Origin: Halichondria panicea
Lineage: Eukaryota > Porifera > Demospongiae > Suberitida > Halichondriidae
DNA length: 64,000 nt
Direction: 5' to 3'
NCBI RefSeq assembly: GCF_963675165.1
Contig: NC_087391.1
Span: 4,204,646-4,268,645 of the forward strand
Numbering within the stretch: position 1 is the stretch's first letter; the number at the start of each line of letters is the position of its first letter. The notes under the pieces were generated by a model. The model made no database searches and was not told the origin of the DNA. It saw only the letters and a list, made by a program, of their open reading frames with translations. Below, piece after piece: positions 10,722 through 22,260 of the stretch. The position numbers were made by a program, and so were the translations under genes.

Positions 10722-11369
10722 GGGGCAAACCAACAAAAAAGATTGTGGAGTTTTTGCAGTAGCTTTTGCTATGGCTATGTGCAATGAAATGGTCCCAGAA
10801 GAGCTCACCTTTTATCAGGAAAGAATTAGAGGACACCTCCAGTTTTGCCTTGAGGACAAGTTGATGCGGCACTTTCCATCAAAACATCGCAAATGTTCTG
10901 TTAAAACTCTGAAAACCGAGATAGTGCAAGTTTTCTGCAAGTGTAGACGTCAAGAAAAGGGTGAAATGATAGAATGTGCAAAATGCGAGGAGTGGTACCA
11001 CAAGACCTGTATCACAGTTCCTGGCAGTGCCTGGAGTGATGCTGAATTTGAGTGGTCTTGTGATAATTGTTCTCCCTGACTAGACTGATGATAATAATAA
11101 TTAAAGTATTCATGTATCACTATTGATTAATTTGCAGCTGATCATTACTAAAACTTCTATTGCTGTTTTACCTTCTATTGCTGTTTACTCTTACACTGAC
11201 TCTGTACCTTGCTGCTGTAAATGAATTTGGCTAATGGGTGGTTTTGACCATATGTTTTGACAGTGTAGATCTATTACAGATGTTCTGCTAAAAAGTAATC
11301 CATTTCCGCTAGTGTTTAGTGTCCAGCCGGACACATTTTTGGCCCGGACTGTATTTGCTGTGACACCGC

Positions 11370-11510
11370 AGAGGAGGCGCGAAGCACTTAACCTTTGCTA
11401 ATCAGGTCTCTAATTGCCGTTGTGTTAATTGCATGCCAGTCTCATGAATTAGCCGCCCTTCCTACCTGAGGGGAGAGACCTTGAGAAGGGCGGCTGATTC
11501 AAGAGCCTAA
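11370..11510. repeat. Repeat with TAGTCTCATGAATTAGCC palindrome (inverted partner at 18.9 kb)
   Basis: From AGAGGAGG through CTTAACCTTTGCTAAT to a 67-base palindrome (11440-11506) built on AGTCTCATGAATTAGCCGCC and its complement. The same order of blocks occurs in reverse at 18910-19060. The two are therefore inverted copies of one repeat. Confidence 0.7.
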
Positions 11511-11748
11511 CCATGGGTACACAGGAGTGAACTGCTATAAAGATCTCTCTCACTTGCACTGAGGAGATATCAAGCATTCAAGAGCTTCCATAACTGAAGA
11601 TGTGAGATGTGGAATGCTTTTTCAGAGATATGGTGGGCACATTTTACACTTCACACCGTCAAGTAAAATTGGAGGAAAGTTCTCCCAAACGAATGGATCC
11701 CTCGTTGCCATCAATTATTACTGTTTTATCAAATGCCTTCATTTGATG

Positions 11749-12247
11749 TAGCCTCGTTCCCAGGCCTTACTTTTTCTTGCTGTTGTCACTGTTCATCCAT
11801 AAACAAAAGAAAGACATAGTGAGGCAGCAAAAAAAGAAATGGGCGTACAGTTAAGAAAAAGTAAGGCCTGGTTTGGGAAATCGCGTGATCCACAAGGATT
11901 TTTATGAACATGGGCGATATGTAGCCCACAATCGTGACGTAAGGTATTTTTCCACGCATTCAGAGTAATAAGACTGTACTGTACTGCACTGAGACAACCA
12001 CCAAGCTGTGCTGCAAGTCAGATCAGAGAACCAGCGTGGCCAGCTCTGGTGGCAGTACCTGCTATATGATAATGATGACTAAGCTATTCTACTATAGCAT
12101 GTAGAAAGACACAAGAAAAGGTAATAGTGATAGAATCTAAACACACAATCTAGACTAGTAGATCATCTAGCTAAGCCTAAGGTATAGCTAGCTATAGTGC
12201 TTGCAAACTTCCAGTTCCAAGTCCATGTCCAGCTTGCTGCAGGCAAA
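11749..12247. repeat. Left part of a dispersed repeat split by the P element
   Basis: The sequence from TAGCCTCGTTCCCAGGCC through a hairpin (TTACTTTTTCTTGCTGTTG) to CAGCTTGCTGCAGGCAAAG recurs in inverse at 54240-54925. The repeat continues on the other side of the P element at 17260-17395. No coding sequence was seen. Confidence 0.7.
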
Positions 12248-12822
12248 GTTTTATCATAGATAGAAAAGGGAGGGATTGGAAACGAACGGCAGTTGCAATG
12301 ATATCCGTTGAAACACTCCTCGTCTTGTTACGTAATCACTTTTTGGCGGGATTGCAACAAAGATTTTTTCTGACTCTGTTCGTTTGCAGACGTTGTTAGA
12401 CTTCTGGGTTAGGCCAGTGTCCTTGGCATTAACTGTATTCATACTTGGTAAGTTAGAGTGTCATTATAACTCACTTCAGTAGAATTGAAGCAGAATAATA
12501 GGCCAGTTTTGTAGGTAGTAAGGTGATAGCCAAATTATGTCTCCCTCTAGCAGATATGTAAAGCTGATTTGCAGTTTGTAATTGTGTCAAACTGTATACT
12601 TGGGTCCTAGGGTTTTGCGTAAGCAATACTTTTTGAATGATACAAGTGAAACTTTAATACTAGATCAATAAATAAGTATTTTTAGGAGTGTTTTTTGTCT
12701 CCTTCTTTCATCTCTAAAAAGGGCTAGTTGAGTATATTCTGCTAATATACTGTTAGAGGAGTATTTGAAGTTTTGCATAGTCTTTGTTTCTTTTTGCATA
12801 GTCTTTGTTTGCACTTACAGAA

Positions 12823-15800
12823 ATGCCCCGAAAATTCAGAATTGCGGTTCACCGCAAGAATGAATTTAGGAAGTTGAGAGCAAAGAAACTCTCATTGCCT
12901 ATCGATATCAGTGAATTGAAAGTTAGCATCCCGAGAAAGATATTTGCGGATGCTCCCTTATCAACAATTGCCACCCTCAGGCAGAGGCTAAAGATTGCCA
13001 TTGTGCTTCCTGAAGGTACGTAACTTAATTATGTGAACGGTTTTTCATTTAGTTACATGTACACTCTATACTTGAATAGGATGGTTGAATGTATCGGACT
13101 CAGAGGATATCCATATTTCCAAGCATGCTCAGTTGGCCGTCAGCATAGTGATACACAGTGATCTTTCTTGGCATGCTCTTGCCAATGGTTGCAAAGTACC
13201 TAGCAACAATCCTGAATTATCAATGAAGCATCAAGTAATTGCGTCTGTGACTGATGTACAAGACATTATCGACTTCTTGGACTCGTGCACTGTTTGTGTT
13301 GGGAATGACGACGCCAAGTATGCTGCCTTAGTAACTGACAGAAATGGGACATTTGTGGATGTTTCAGGTACGTATACATGTAGTGTACTGAGTGCATGTG
13401 CTCTTGCCAAGAATGAAATCTGCTATTACAGTTAATTAATTTTGTGTATACAGGGAAAAATCGTGTGGCATTTTACGATGATAAGCTCAGCCACGGAACA
13501 ATCCGATGTGATGGATGTCAGATTCTTGTGCCTGTGGAATCAAACCAGTGCAGTGTATGCCATGCCTACAGACAAACACTCAATCGAATGTTCCTTCGTT
13601 TTGAAGATTCCACTAGAGACACGTGTACCGAGTTAAACAGGGTTAATCCTCAGAGTCATACTAACTATCGATACTTGTCATCACTTGAAAAGGACAAACG
13701 AATGAAAGTTCTACATCAACAGAGCAGAGTGGCACAACAACAGATAAATCGCCTTAAAAAGAAACTCAAAAATGTAATTGAACAGAGAAGCAACTTCGTT
13801 GAAGAAGAGCTCCATAATGATCTGTCACAGATCATAAAGGATAATGACGATTCTGTTAAGAAAACCTTCCCCCTGGAAGATTCGTTTCAACGAGTGTTTT
13901 GGGAAAGCCAAAAGCGAGCTTCCTCTCTCAAAAATGCCAAATCGATGAAGTGGGATCCCTTAATGATACGTTGGTGTCTTTATCTTAGACATCTGTCGAG
14001 TAGTGCATACCAAATGCTGCGAGAGTCTGGTGTTATTTGCCTTCCCTCGCAGAGGACATTGCGTGATTATACCTATCACATCCAAAGCTCCATTGGCTTC
14101 TCCGAAGAAGTTGACAAGTACTTGATGGATCTCGCTAAAATCAGCTTGTGTCCGGAGAGGGAGAAGTATGTGGTTCTTTTAATGGATGAAATGCACATAA
14201 AAGAAGACTTGGTGTATGACAAACATTCAGGTATTTACACAAATGCATGCACTAGGTGTGAAGGCATTACCTTTTTATCTCTATAATTGTAGGTGCTATC
14301 ATTGGCTTCACCAATATTGGCGATATCAATTCCCACTTGTTGGCTTTTGAAAGATCTCTAAACAACGATATGGACCAAAGCACCCCACTGGCACATTCTA
14401 TGCTTGTACTACTTGTGAGGGGACTCTTTAGCAAGTTACAGTTTCCTTATGTTCAATTTCCTTGTACATCATTGACTGGTGACCAGATGTTCGAGCCATT
14501 TTGGGAGGCGGTTGGTCGGTTGGAATTGTGTGGATTTAAGGTACTTGCACTCACTTGTGATGGCCTAGCAGCAAATCGCCGTCTCTTTAAGTTGCATAAG
14601 CCTGGTTCGAAGTCTTTGGTCAACAAAGTTGGTAACCCGTATGCCAGTGACAACAGGTCTCTGTTTTTCTTTTCTGACCCACCCCACCTTATTAAGACTG
14701 TCAGAAACGGCTGGGCTAGCCCTAAGAGAAAATTGTGGGTGAGTGCTTGCGTTTATAGATTTACTGTCTAAGACTCTTGTTGTGCATAGCTACACTTACA
14801 ATATTCTAATTGTAGAACATGTATGTACTATACATATTTCCACAGTGCAAAGGGAAAGATATTTTATGGTCTCAACTGAAGCTACTGTATATGAAGAATC
14901 GATCTCAAGAGACCCCTGGCCTAGCATTGATACCGAAGCTTAAGTATGAGCATGTTGAGTTATCCAGCTTCTCCAAGATGCGAGTAGATCTGGCAGCTCA
15001 AGTAAGTGAATTAATGGTGCTGTTACAGATGTACAAGCACTCTATGTCAAAATTCCGTGTGTGTGTGTGTGTGTATACTTAAAATTCCCACATTCGTTTA
15101 TGTCTTATATTTATGCATGCAGGTTCTCAGTAACTCCGTTGCTAAAGCACTACAACTGACACAGGGAGATGAAGTTGCTGAGACCATAACGTTTGTTGAC
15201 AAGTTCAATAAGTTGTTCGACACATTGAATGTCAGCAGTATTTCTGTCGGGAAGCTAAAGCGAAACCCATTCAAAGACCCTTACAGATCAGCATCAGACT
15301 TTAGGCTGAAGGTAAGATATACTGTGGGATTGTGGAGTGTAACTGTGAGTAAATTCGTAATTGTATACATAATTATGCATGTACAAATATTATACAGTGG
15401 TTGGAAGAGGAATTCATCCCATACTTGGATGCTTGGGAGAAAAGCGTGGAGGCTAGGGAAGGCTTCACAAAAACCCAAAAAAAATTGATGATGCTCAGCC
15501 CTGAGACTAGTAAAGGCCTGAGGATTACTGGTAAGCATATACTATTATTGCCCACACTATACTTTTATAGCAATACCTGCAGTGAGGTCATTTGTGGAAA
15601 TGGTTAAGTATCTATTCACGATACCTGGAGTCACACTGTTCCTCAGCAACAGGTTGTGCCAGGACCCCGTTGAGAATTTTTTTGGTCAGCAAAGACAGAG
15701 GGGTAAATCGAACGAAAACCCAAATGTTAGCGAATTTGCAAAGAACACACAGGCTCTTCGGGTGATCAACAGCACATGTGCAACAATTAGAGGCAACTGT

Positions 15801-15881
15801 CGAAAGGACAGTAGAAAACGAACATTGGAACTGGGTGATGAGAACAAACCCCTTCCCAAAAGAAGGCACAAGCACAAGTAG
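12823..15881 (+). CDS. P-element superfamily transposase (THAP9-like), 8 exons, open
   Basis: Exons by GT-AG borders with matching phase: 12823-13015, 13080-13367, 13454-14230, 14293-14738, 14846-15001, 15123-15311, 15398-15530 and 15571-15881. They sum to 2493 bases, giving 830 residues with no internal stop. Features in order: a basic N-terminus (MPRKFRIAVHRKNEF) without an obvious THAP zinc finger; a Cys4 knuckle (CDGCQILVP, then CSVCHAYR); a coiled segment; then the catalytic region with VLLMDEMHIKE, ALTCDGLAANRRLFKLH and FFSDPPHLIKTVRNGW; and near the end the hallmark DPVENFFGQQRQRGKSNENP. The tail is Lys/Arg-rich, probably nuclear targeting. The absence of a THAP domain means DNA binding may use the Cys4 knuckle or a missed upstream exon. 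Open frame and intact ends suggest recent activity. Confidence 0.85.
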
Positions 15882-16015
15882 TAGTATAATTATAGAGTAA
15901 TGTTTGTAACTCTGTACATTCAATTAATTTTATCATACACATGTTTAATTTAACTGATAATTAATAATTTTATTAACCATGATTATTAAATGATGTACAG
16001 AGTGTATGAAGTTAT

Positions 16016-17050
16016 TTACACGGACTTTCGAAGTGCCCTTTTTTTCTGAAGAGATTTCTTTTGTGCTTGTTTATACAATTCTAGGCAAGATGTTGCAAAT
16101 GCAAATCCTCGAATAGTTACATACAATGATATGATCTTCCTCAATAAACTTAAGTCTACATCATTCGTTTCAACACCAAGAATACACCACTGGAATAGGA
16201 CATCTTCATTCTTAAGCAGGGTATCAGTAAGCGTTTTACCTCCTTGTACCGTACTTGCGGTTGCTATGGTCATGTGTTCTCTGATACACTCATCTATTAT
16301 CAAAAACAGCATGTAGGTATCATCACTGATATGCCAAAGTCCACCTCTATCAATAAGATCAGTCCAAGCTTCTGTGTCTTGGTCATTCATTTCATCTCCA
16401 CTTAACTCCATCAGAGCATATATCATATCATCTTTATCAGGAATCGTAGATGATTCAAGACATTTTCTCAATGTGCGGCATACATATCCTGCAACATATC
16501 TCAGAGCATTCTTCTCCTCAAATGTCATCAAACCCGAGTGGCCATTTGAGTTCGTTGTACTGTTCAGAGGGAACTCCTCTTCTATCAGTTGTTTGAAGAG
16601 TGTGTTAGTAACAAACTGGACAAAAGAAGCACACGGTTGTTTACCACACTCATGCAGGAAACGACTCCATTCCTCCTTGAAGCTGTCTGATGTGCGCAAC
16701 TCATGATACAATCCCCACATCTTTTCTCTGTTTAAATGAAGTGATGAGTGAGTGTGCTGGAAACACGACTTCAATTTTGAGTACAATTTGACAGTAAAAT
16801 CCTCAACCATCACACTTTGCTTTGAATCCTCTAACAAAACTAACAACGCAGAAGCTGTGTTGAGGGCAACTGCTGCCTCTGGTGATGAGGCTTTGAATCT
16901 ACCCTCGGTCAAAACAGCTTTAACAGCTTCCTTAAACCTACCTGCATTTACATGAAAAGGGAAAAAAGTAAATGGAAAGTAATTAGCTAATTCATATAAA
17001 ACAGTTCAACATCACTTACTCTGAAATGGAGCCGGAGCACTACTTGCCAT
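16016..17050 (-). CDS. Second gene of the P element (unknown function), 2 exons
   Basis: Exon 1 is 17020-17050 (MASSAPAPFQ, donor GTAAGT) and exon 2 is 16016-16941 (acceptor ATGCAG). Phases match and the total is 957 bases, 318 residues. The protein is mostly helical in appearance and includes a conserved-looking block (EEKNALRYVAGYVCRTLRKC) that resembles a motif often found beside transposon proteins. The end is strongly basic (KKSLQKKRALRK). It faces the transposase tail to tail, with about 135 bases between stop codons. No catalytic motif is recognised; an accessory or regulatory role in transposition is inference. Confidence 0.65.
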
Positions 17051-17259
17051 TGTATAACAGTGCAAATGTACCTGAGCTAGAAAGCCATACTAGAGAGCAT
17101 ACTCGAGCTAGAAAGCCATATAGAAATCAGCTGGAACGCTTTTGAGGAAGTATAAGCATAGTCATCACTTCCCTCTTCAATCTATACTTCCGGCAGACAA
17201 GGAGTGTTCGGCACACGTGATTCGTTTCCAATCCCTCTCTCTTCTATCTATGGTTTTAT

Positions 17260-17525
17260 TTAGTGGTAGACCTCTGCGTGGGCAGTCCAACATCTCTAGC
17301 TCAGTATGCCCACGCTCATTTTCACCCTTCTACCACCCTTCTACCCTCACGCGACTTCCCGATACAGGCTCTCCTTTTTCCTAACTTTACGTCTATTTCT
17401 TTCTTTATTCCTCCAATTAATACCGTATTTTATCTCATTGAACGGAATAATACAGTATTTTATCTTATTGAACGATTGTGATAAAGAACAGAAAAAGGAG
17501 AGCCTGTGTAGAGGCTACATTTGAT
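17260..17525. repeat. Right part of the dispersed repeat split by the P element
   Basis: CTGCGTGGGCAGTCCAACATC through CACCCTTCTACCACCC to GGCTCTCCTTTTTCCTAAC matches 54104-54225 in inverse. It continues into ATTTTATCTTATTGAACG repeats shared with 9735-9790. Confidence 0.7.
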
Positions 17526-18910
17526 GTACGTGCGAATATATATACTACAATGTGCCAGTTGATCATCCTCCCTCACAAGTTACTGCAATATAACTGACCA
17601 CAACTATTAAAAAATTGGACATTGATAATCATGAGCATTATATTCATGGCTAACAGCTATTAATACGTGTATAATTATGATTATGATGCATGTTATTGCT
17701 GCACTTGGTCGAATTTCAATAGAAATGTACAACAAAAAATGGCATGAGCGGTGAGCAATGCTATTAGAACATGATTGTTTATAGTCGTGCGAGTGTTAAA
17801 TTAATGCAGTCATTGGAAATGATCAATGCAAAATTAGGTTAGGCGACAACAGTACTTAATGTGTGCTTCAACATTAATTTGATGGCCATACACCTTTCGT
17901 TGTTATGTTAGCAAAAAAACCCTGGGCCCACACGGTATATACCAGTGAGTCACTTTTTTATTTGACCCACTTGAATGTTACAGTAATGTCATTCCTTATG
18001 AGGGCATCGTACACAGCATCCCATGCTTCCTTCACTACGTATCCAAAGGAACCGTCTACAACGCAATTGCATTTGGAGTCACAGAATTGTCAGGTTCAAC
18101 ATGTACTTCTATATATAGGTACAGGGACACTTTCGTCAATAAGTACACTTGCTTTTCAGAGTACTTCTGGATATAGTTTTTCCTTAATACATCCGATCAC
18201 TTTGAAAGGTATGGTGTGTGACTGTTTCAGACTCTGCGTCCGAATAGTCCGGGGTTCCGTTGGCCGAAAACAAACAGCAATTCCCCTCACTATTATTACT
18301 GTCTTGATGTAGCACCTGCCACTTCCAAATAACAAACACCTTGCCGTCTTTAATTCTCAATCTATATCGACATTGACCACATTGGCAAACTCAGGTGTGA
18401 ATACTAATGAGGAAGAATGCTCGAGCTCATCAAAATCTTCATTTCTTATCGTATCTTGAACTGGCTTGGCAACAACAAGATTATTTTGGAGTTGAATGAG
18501 CGTCACATGTACATTAACTGTGTAAACGAGAATGGATTATTAAAACGTAAAACAGAGAATAAAACTAACTTGTGCGTTTAGCCTAGCTGCTTTGCGACCA
18601 CTTTCAGTCAAGTATTGAGCTGCTTCCTCCCACAGTCGAACACAGGGCGGATGAGATTTTGGCCAGGCTTCTCAATAGCTGGCCTTTGTTGCATGTAGCA
18701 TGCATGTACGGTCCACTTTATACGTATATACATTGTAAAAGGAGGCCTCAGGCTCTTCTGCTGTGGTACATGCATGGTCCTGGATATAACTTCTTTTAAT
18801 CATAGATAATGGCTTCTTATAGCTGGTTGTTTTGGAGTGTTCCCTGACATGATTCTATTGATGGCAAGGTCTTTGCTCCAGGCTGTCTTGCATGATGTCT
18901 TTCAGCTTGT
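17526..18910. other. Intergenic; weak minus-strand exon-like fragments
   Basis: No convincing complete gene. Minus-strand stretches look exon-like: 18570-18640 ends in AAQYLTESGRKAARLNAQ at a GTTAGT donor; 18365-18517 follows a TTTACACAG acceptor and reads NVHVTLIQLQNNLVVAKPV; 17951-18085 contains GSFGYVVKEAWDAVYDALI. The phases of the first two do not join, so they may be the remains of a host gene or chance. The plus-strand open frame 17905-18312 lacks any recognisable feature. Confidence 0.3.
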
Positions 18911-19060
18911 TGGTTAGTCTCACGAATCAGCCGCCCTTCCTAGGTCTCTCACTTGGAAGGGCGGCTAATTCATGAGACTGGCATGCAATTAGCCCAACGG
19001 CAATTAGAGACCTAATGAGCAAAGGTTAAGTGCTTCGCTCCTCCTCTGGCACCGGCTAAG
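18910..19060. repeat. Inverted copy of the repeat at 11370-11510
   Basis: Contains a palindromic MITE (18915-18983, ends AGTCTCACGAATCAGCC and GGCTAATTCATGAGACT) followed by GGCATGCAATTAG, GGCAATTAGAGACCTAAT and AAGTGCTTCGCTCCTCCTCT, which mirrors the block order near 11.4 kb. Confidence 0.7.
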
Positions 19061-21860
19061 GAAATTCTTTGGGGAAAGTCCCTGCTGAGCTAAGCACCCG
19101 GAAGTGTAAGCTTTCATTATTGCAATGCAAATCATGGCGGACCTAGCAAAACTGCTGCATCATCCTGAACTACAATGATAGCCGCAGGATCATCACCACA
19201 GTAGGCTCTATGTAAATTAAATAATGATGTTAAATAATATTTATTTATGAAGTAGCCAATGTTCATGTACATGTACGTATATTTCCCACCTACTACACTT
19301 TTGCCATGTAGTCTAGTGGGGTTTAACTGTCATAAATTGGCACCTCAGGGCTACAAGGGAAAATATGGCTCATAAATTGGCACCTTAAGCATATGCAGTA
19401 AAAATAGTGTTTTCGATGAATGAAAATGTCTTGCATGAGAAACAAAATGTCATAAATGAAAACATAGAGACAGAGGGTGTAGTCTGTAGACTAGTTCATC
19501 AAAAATTCTGCTGTGTGCTTGCAGAAGGAGCTGCTTTAGAGACACTCTGGGAGAGGGCTAGGGCTCAGGCTGAGCCTTGCTCACTAGCACTAGTACTGCA
19601 CGCACTGCACTAGGCCTGTTCAGCTTCTGTATTTAAGAAGCCAGTTTAGTAATAATATAGGAGTGGCTATTTTAAGCTTACCTTTGCTTGCCTACTAGCC
19701 TGGCATAGCTGAAGAGAGCTGGTCTAGACACCGTCTAGAGCTAGCTGTGTTGTTTCTTCTGGCTGGTTGCTGCGCAGTAGTAAGTGGAGGGAGGGGCTGA
19801 CTAATTGAACAGAGAGGGGGAGTGGCTCTGTACCGTTCGCTTTGAGGGAGAGGCTGGCTGCTCATATTCTGTCCGGGCTGCGCAAGGATTTGAGTGTGGA
19901 CAGCAGCCATGGTGTGAACGAGCTATCTTTTCCTAGTTGTCTTCTTGTTTGAATAGTGTTGCTATGTGGTAGTCATGCAGCTTGATGCATAGCAACCAGT
20001 CAGCCAATCAGATGGGACATATATCAATTAATGCACAGTGCCTCGGGGTTTATGATAGTAAACCACACCTCCCCCTCGGGCTTACGCCCTCGTAGTCGGG
20101 AGGTTTACTGTCATAAACCCCTCTACACTGTACATTAACTAATACATAATGTCATGCATCTAGAGTCGAGTCGAGTCTATAATTTTATTGTGGAATTACA
20201 GGAAGTATAGGGGTTAAGGTGTAAGTGGGTATTTGAGAGACATCTAATGTTTAACGTCCCTGTGTAATTTTGAGGGAGCTAAATAGCCTGTTCAATAGGC
20301 TTTGCAAGCAATGCTTTTATATGCTATCTTTCAACGGCCATCGTTCATGTTTGTATCATATTTGTGCATTTAGGAATAGGCCTATTAATTGAACCAAGTA
20401 ACAAAGATATTCATAACCTCTCCCCCTTCATTCTCCACTCCAACGCAGACTGCCTATTATGTGTAGGTTCGAAATTATGGATTATGCAATTTAGCAGGCT
20501 GTAGGTATTTTACGAATCTAAATTGCGAGCAGCCTGACTCTCGGTTGACTCTCTTTAGTGTGCCAGTGTTGGTCACCAGTTTAGTCACAAAAATAGAACT
20601 ATTATATTTCCAAAGGAGGCGGCACATGCCTTATCAGTTCCATGGCAATGGAATGTGTGGCATGCAATGTTTATTGACCTTTAAGATTTCAGTGTTTTTG
20701 GTGTCTGTGGTAGAGATCTATACTGTTGTGCTCTCTAGCTTTTTCTAGTAAATCTCGACTATTGTAAACTATTATGGAAGACGGTAACTAACATGAGAAT
20801 AAAATGTGTACTCTCAGATAATTGGAAAATGCAATGAGTTATCTACAATGTAAGTTTTAAAAGTATTTTACATTTCCAAAAAAAGCGGGTGGATCTACAA
20901 TGATGTCAGAGTTCACAAAGGCTGCTGGGAGGATTGGCAACAATAAGCGCCTCAAAAACTATCCGCGTTTGGTTTAATCGAGGCCACCTGCTGAAAAAAT
21001 TGCCAAAGAGACCAAAAGATGCTCTTAATTCTAATACTCGAGGTCATAATTGTTATGACACGTACGTATTACACTACTTATTAATTTAGACAGTTCTAGC
21101 TATATCCTAAAAGAACAAACAATAATGTTTTGCTACTTCCTAGCAATTGACTCTAATGATGCCTACTATAAAGAGTCAGAAGTTGTGCTTAGAATGGTCT
21201 GAATTTTTCAAAACAGCCGTAGAAGTAGTTTTCCCGGGTTAGGGAGCAAAATATGACTATCTTAGCTCAGTATGCAGTTTATGTGAGCACGTGATCCGTT
21301 GCCAATCCATTTAACTCTTTATCTATGCTGGCTTGTATACATGTATGCATCTTTGCAGCTCTTCAAGTTTCTGACTCTTGTAGCTACTAGATCATAGTGC
21401 TTTAGTGCAAGGCTAAATCATAAGTTGAATAGTTTGTGCGAACAGATGCTGATGCTATGAAAGATTCTGAAGAGAATTCAGCAGCCTTTACTGTGAGTCA
21501 AACTAGCCAACTCAAGAAAGAAGCTTTAGTTACAACTCGAGAAAGAAGTTTTAGTTACAGCTGGAACACACACACACACAATACATTTCCTTTCTGGTTC
21601 ATTCTGGTTCAGTGTGACCATAAAATATTTAATAAATGGCCTGATTCTGCAGCTGCGTTTTAAGTATTATCAGGAGTTCATGTACTCTTGATATTATGCT
21701 TGAATTTACATAATTTGGTTGGCAGTAGTTGAAGTGCACTCAACCATGACCACACACTGTATGTTTTTCCTACTAATGCAATTAGTGGTCATGGTTGACT
21801 GCATTTCAACTTTTAACTTCTGCCAACCACCCTGAAATCCTTATCATTGGCAGCAACTAT
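19061..21860. other. Intergenic sequence with hairpins, no gene seen
   Basis: Holds an inverted repeat at 20045-20122 (GGGTTTATGATAGTAAACC with its complement) and a palindrome at 21717-21831 (GGTTGGCAGTAGTTGAAG against its complement, with GTGGTCATGGTTGA in the stem), both typical of short foldback MITEs. A short CA run lies near 21571 and a small tandem duplication (AAGAAGTTTTAGTTACA-like) at 21508-21560. Short open frames here lack codon bias or motifs. Confidence 0.5.
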
Positions 21861-21869
21861 AATAATTCT

Positions 21870-22260
21870 ACTATCGTGACGTGGTAAAAGATTCAGTAAC
21901 TTTTGCATGGTGCTTGACTAGGAACCAAGTCGCCTTGAAAAAATGCATGCAGAAATCATGAATGTCTTTGTACGGTCAGTGACATGCACTATATTATTAA
22001 CTACAAAAATTGAAGATTTTGCAAATCATCCTAGCCCCAAAAGACTAGACGAAAAGCGTATACCGTGTCAACACTACTACTATATCACAGTTTCTTTTTC
22101 AAAAGTTTTATTCAGTAGGAAAGACAAGAAACTTTCCAAAACAACCAGACGAGTACTAACTCCCCCGTTCACCTGAATCGAGACTATAACAACAATATAA
22201 TAAATGAGCAATAATTATATAAGCCAGCAGACTTCTACTGCTATACCTGTATTGAAACCA
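21870..22260 (+). pseudogene. Degenerate copy of the 5' end of the main gene
   Basis: The sequence from GTAAAAGATTCAGTAAC through ACCAAGTCGCCTTGAAA to AACCAGACGAGTACTAAC parallels 23140-23530. The translation (CQHYYYITVSF, then SRKDKKLSK) resembles the start of the gene at 23211 (CQHYSTTFSIFRKDQKLS). It ends in stops after about 77 codons. It is a partial local duplication whose remaining copy is 1.2 kb downstream. Confidence 0.6.

Larger units (their letters stand above)
8801..11079 (+). pseudogene. Ginger1 Ulp1-like protease and PHD finger, split by an insertion
   Basis: An exon (about 8802-8981) carries DTGRVKRPLSPDTERSEAK. The next exon (from about 9233) holds the Ulp1/C48 peptidase core: LHTGGNHWITIG with the catalytic His, then VRVYDSL with the Asp, followed by a TGA stop. 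The sequence continues in frame to a donor at about 9510. The element at 9655-10721 then interrupts the intron or exon. After it (from about 10722) the frame resumes with KKDCGVFAVAFAMAM, carrying the catalytic Cys. The protein ends in a PHD finger (10925-11079; CKCRRQEKGEMIECAKCEEW, then YHKTC and WSCDNC). The protease would cut an isopeptide or its own polyprotein; in this copy it is broken. Confidence 0.75.
6386..11365 (+). mobile_element. Ginger1 DNA transposon (decayed) with TGTCACAG termini
   Basis: The left end TGTCACAGAAAATA is preceded by CCGG (6382-6385). The right end TATTTGCTGTGACA is followed by CCGC (11366-11369). Ginger1 elements are known for CCGG- or CCGT-specific 4-bp duplications, retroviral-type integrases, and C-terminal OTU or Ulp1 protease domains. 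Here an integrase, an Ulp1-like protease and a PHD finger occur in that order on the plus strand. The CCGC flank differs by one base from CCGG. Several stops and frameshifts plus a 1.07-kb insert mark this copy as inactive. Confidence 0.85.
12255..17252. mobile_element. P-superfamily DNA transposon, apparently complete
   Basis: The terminal inverted repeats are CATAGATAGA followed by GGGATTGGAAACGAA, at 12255-12289 and 17219-17252. The seven bases GTTTTAT flank both ends (12248-12254, 17253-17259); P elements make 7-8 bp duplications. A paralogous copy of the host repeat at 54225-54245 reads GCAGGCAAAG directly into CTACGTGGGC with no insert, which defines an empty site. The element carries an eight-exon transposase on the plus strand and a two-exon gene on the minus strand, both open. 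Confidence 0.9.

Noticed and set aside
14453-14653. Minus-strand open frame
   Set aside because: Lies antisense within exon 4 of the P-element transposase.
17905-18312. 135-codon plus-strand open frame
   Set aside because: No motif, splice context or codon pattern; exon-like signals in the area are on the other strand.
19407-19910. Short open frames on both strands near 19.4-19.9 kb
   Set aside because: Low-complexity translations without family features; no supporting splice sites.
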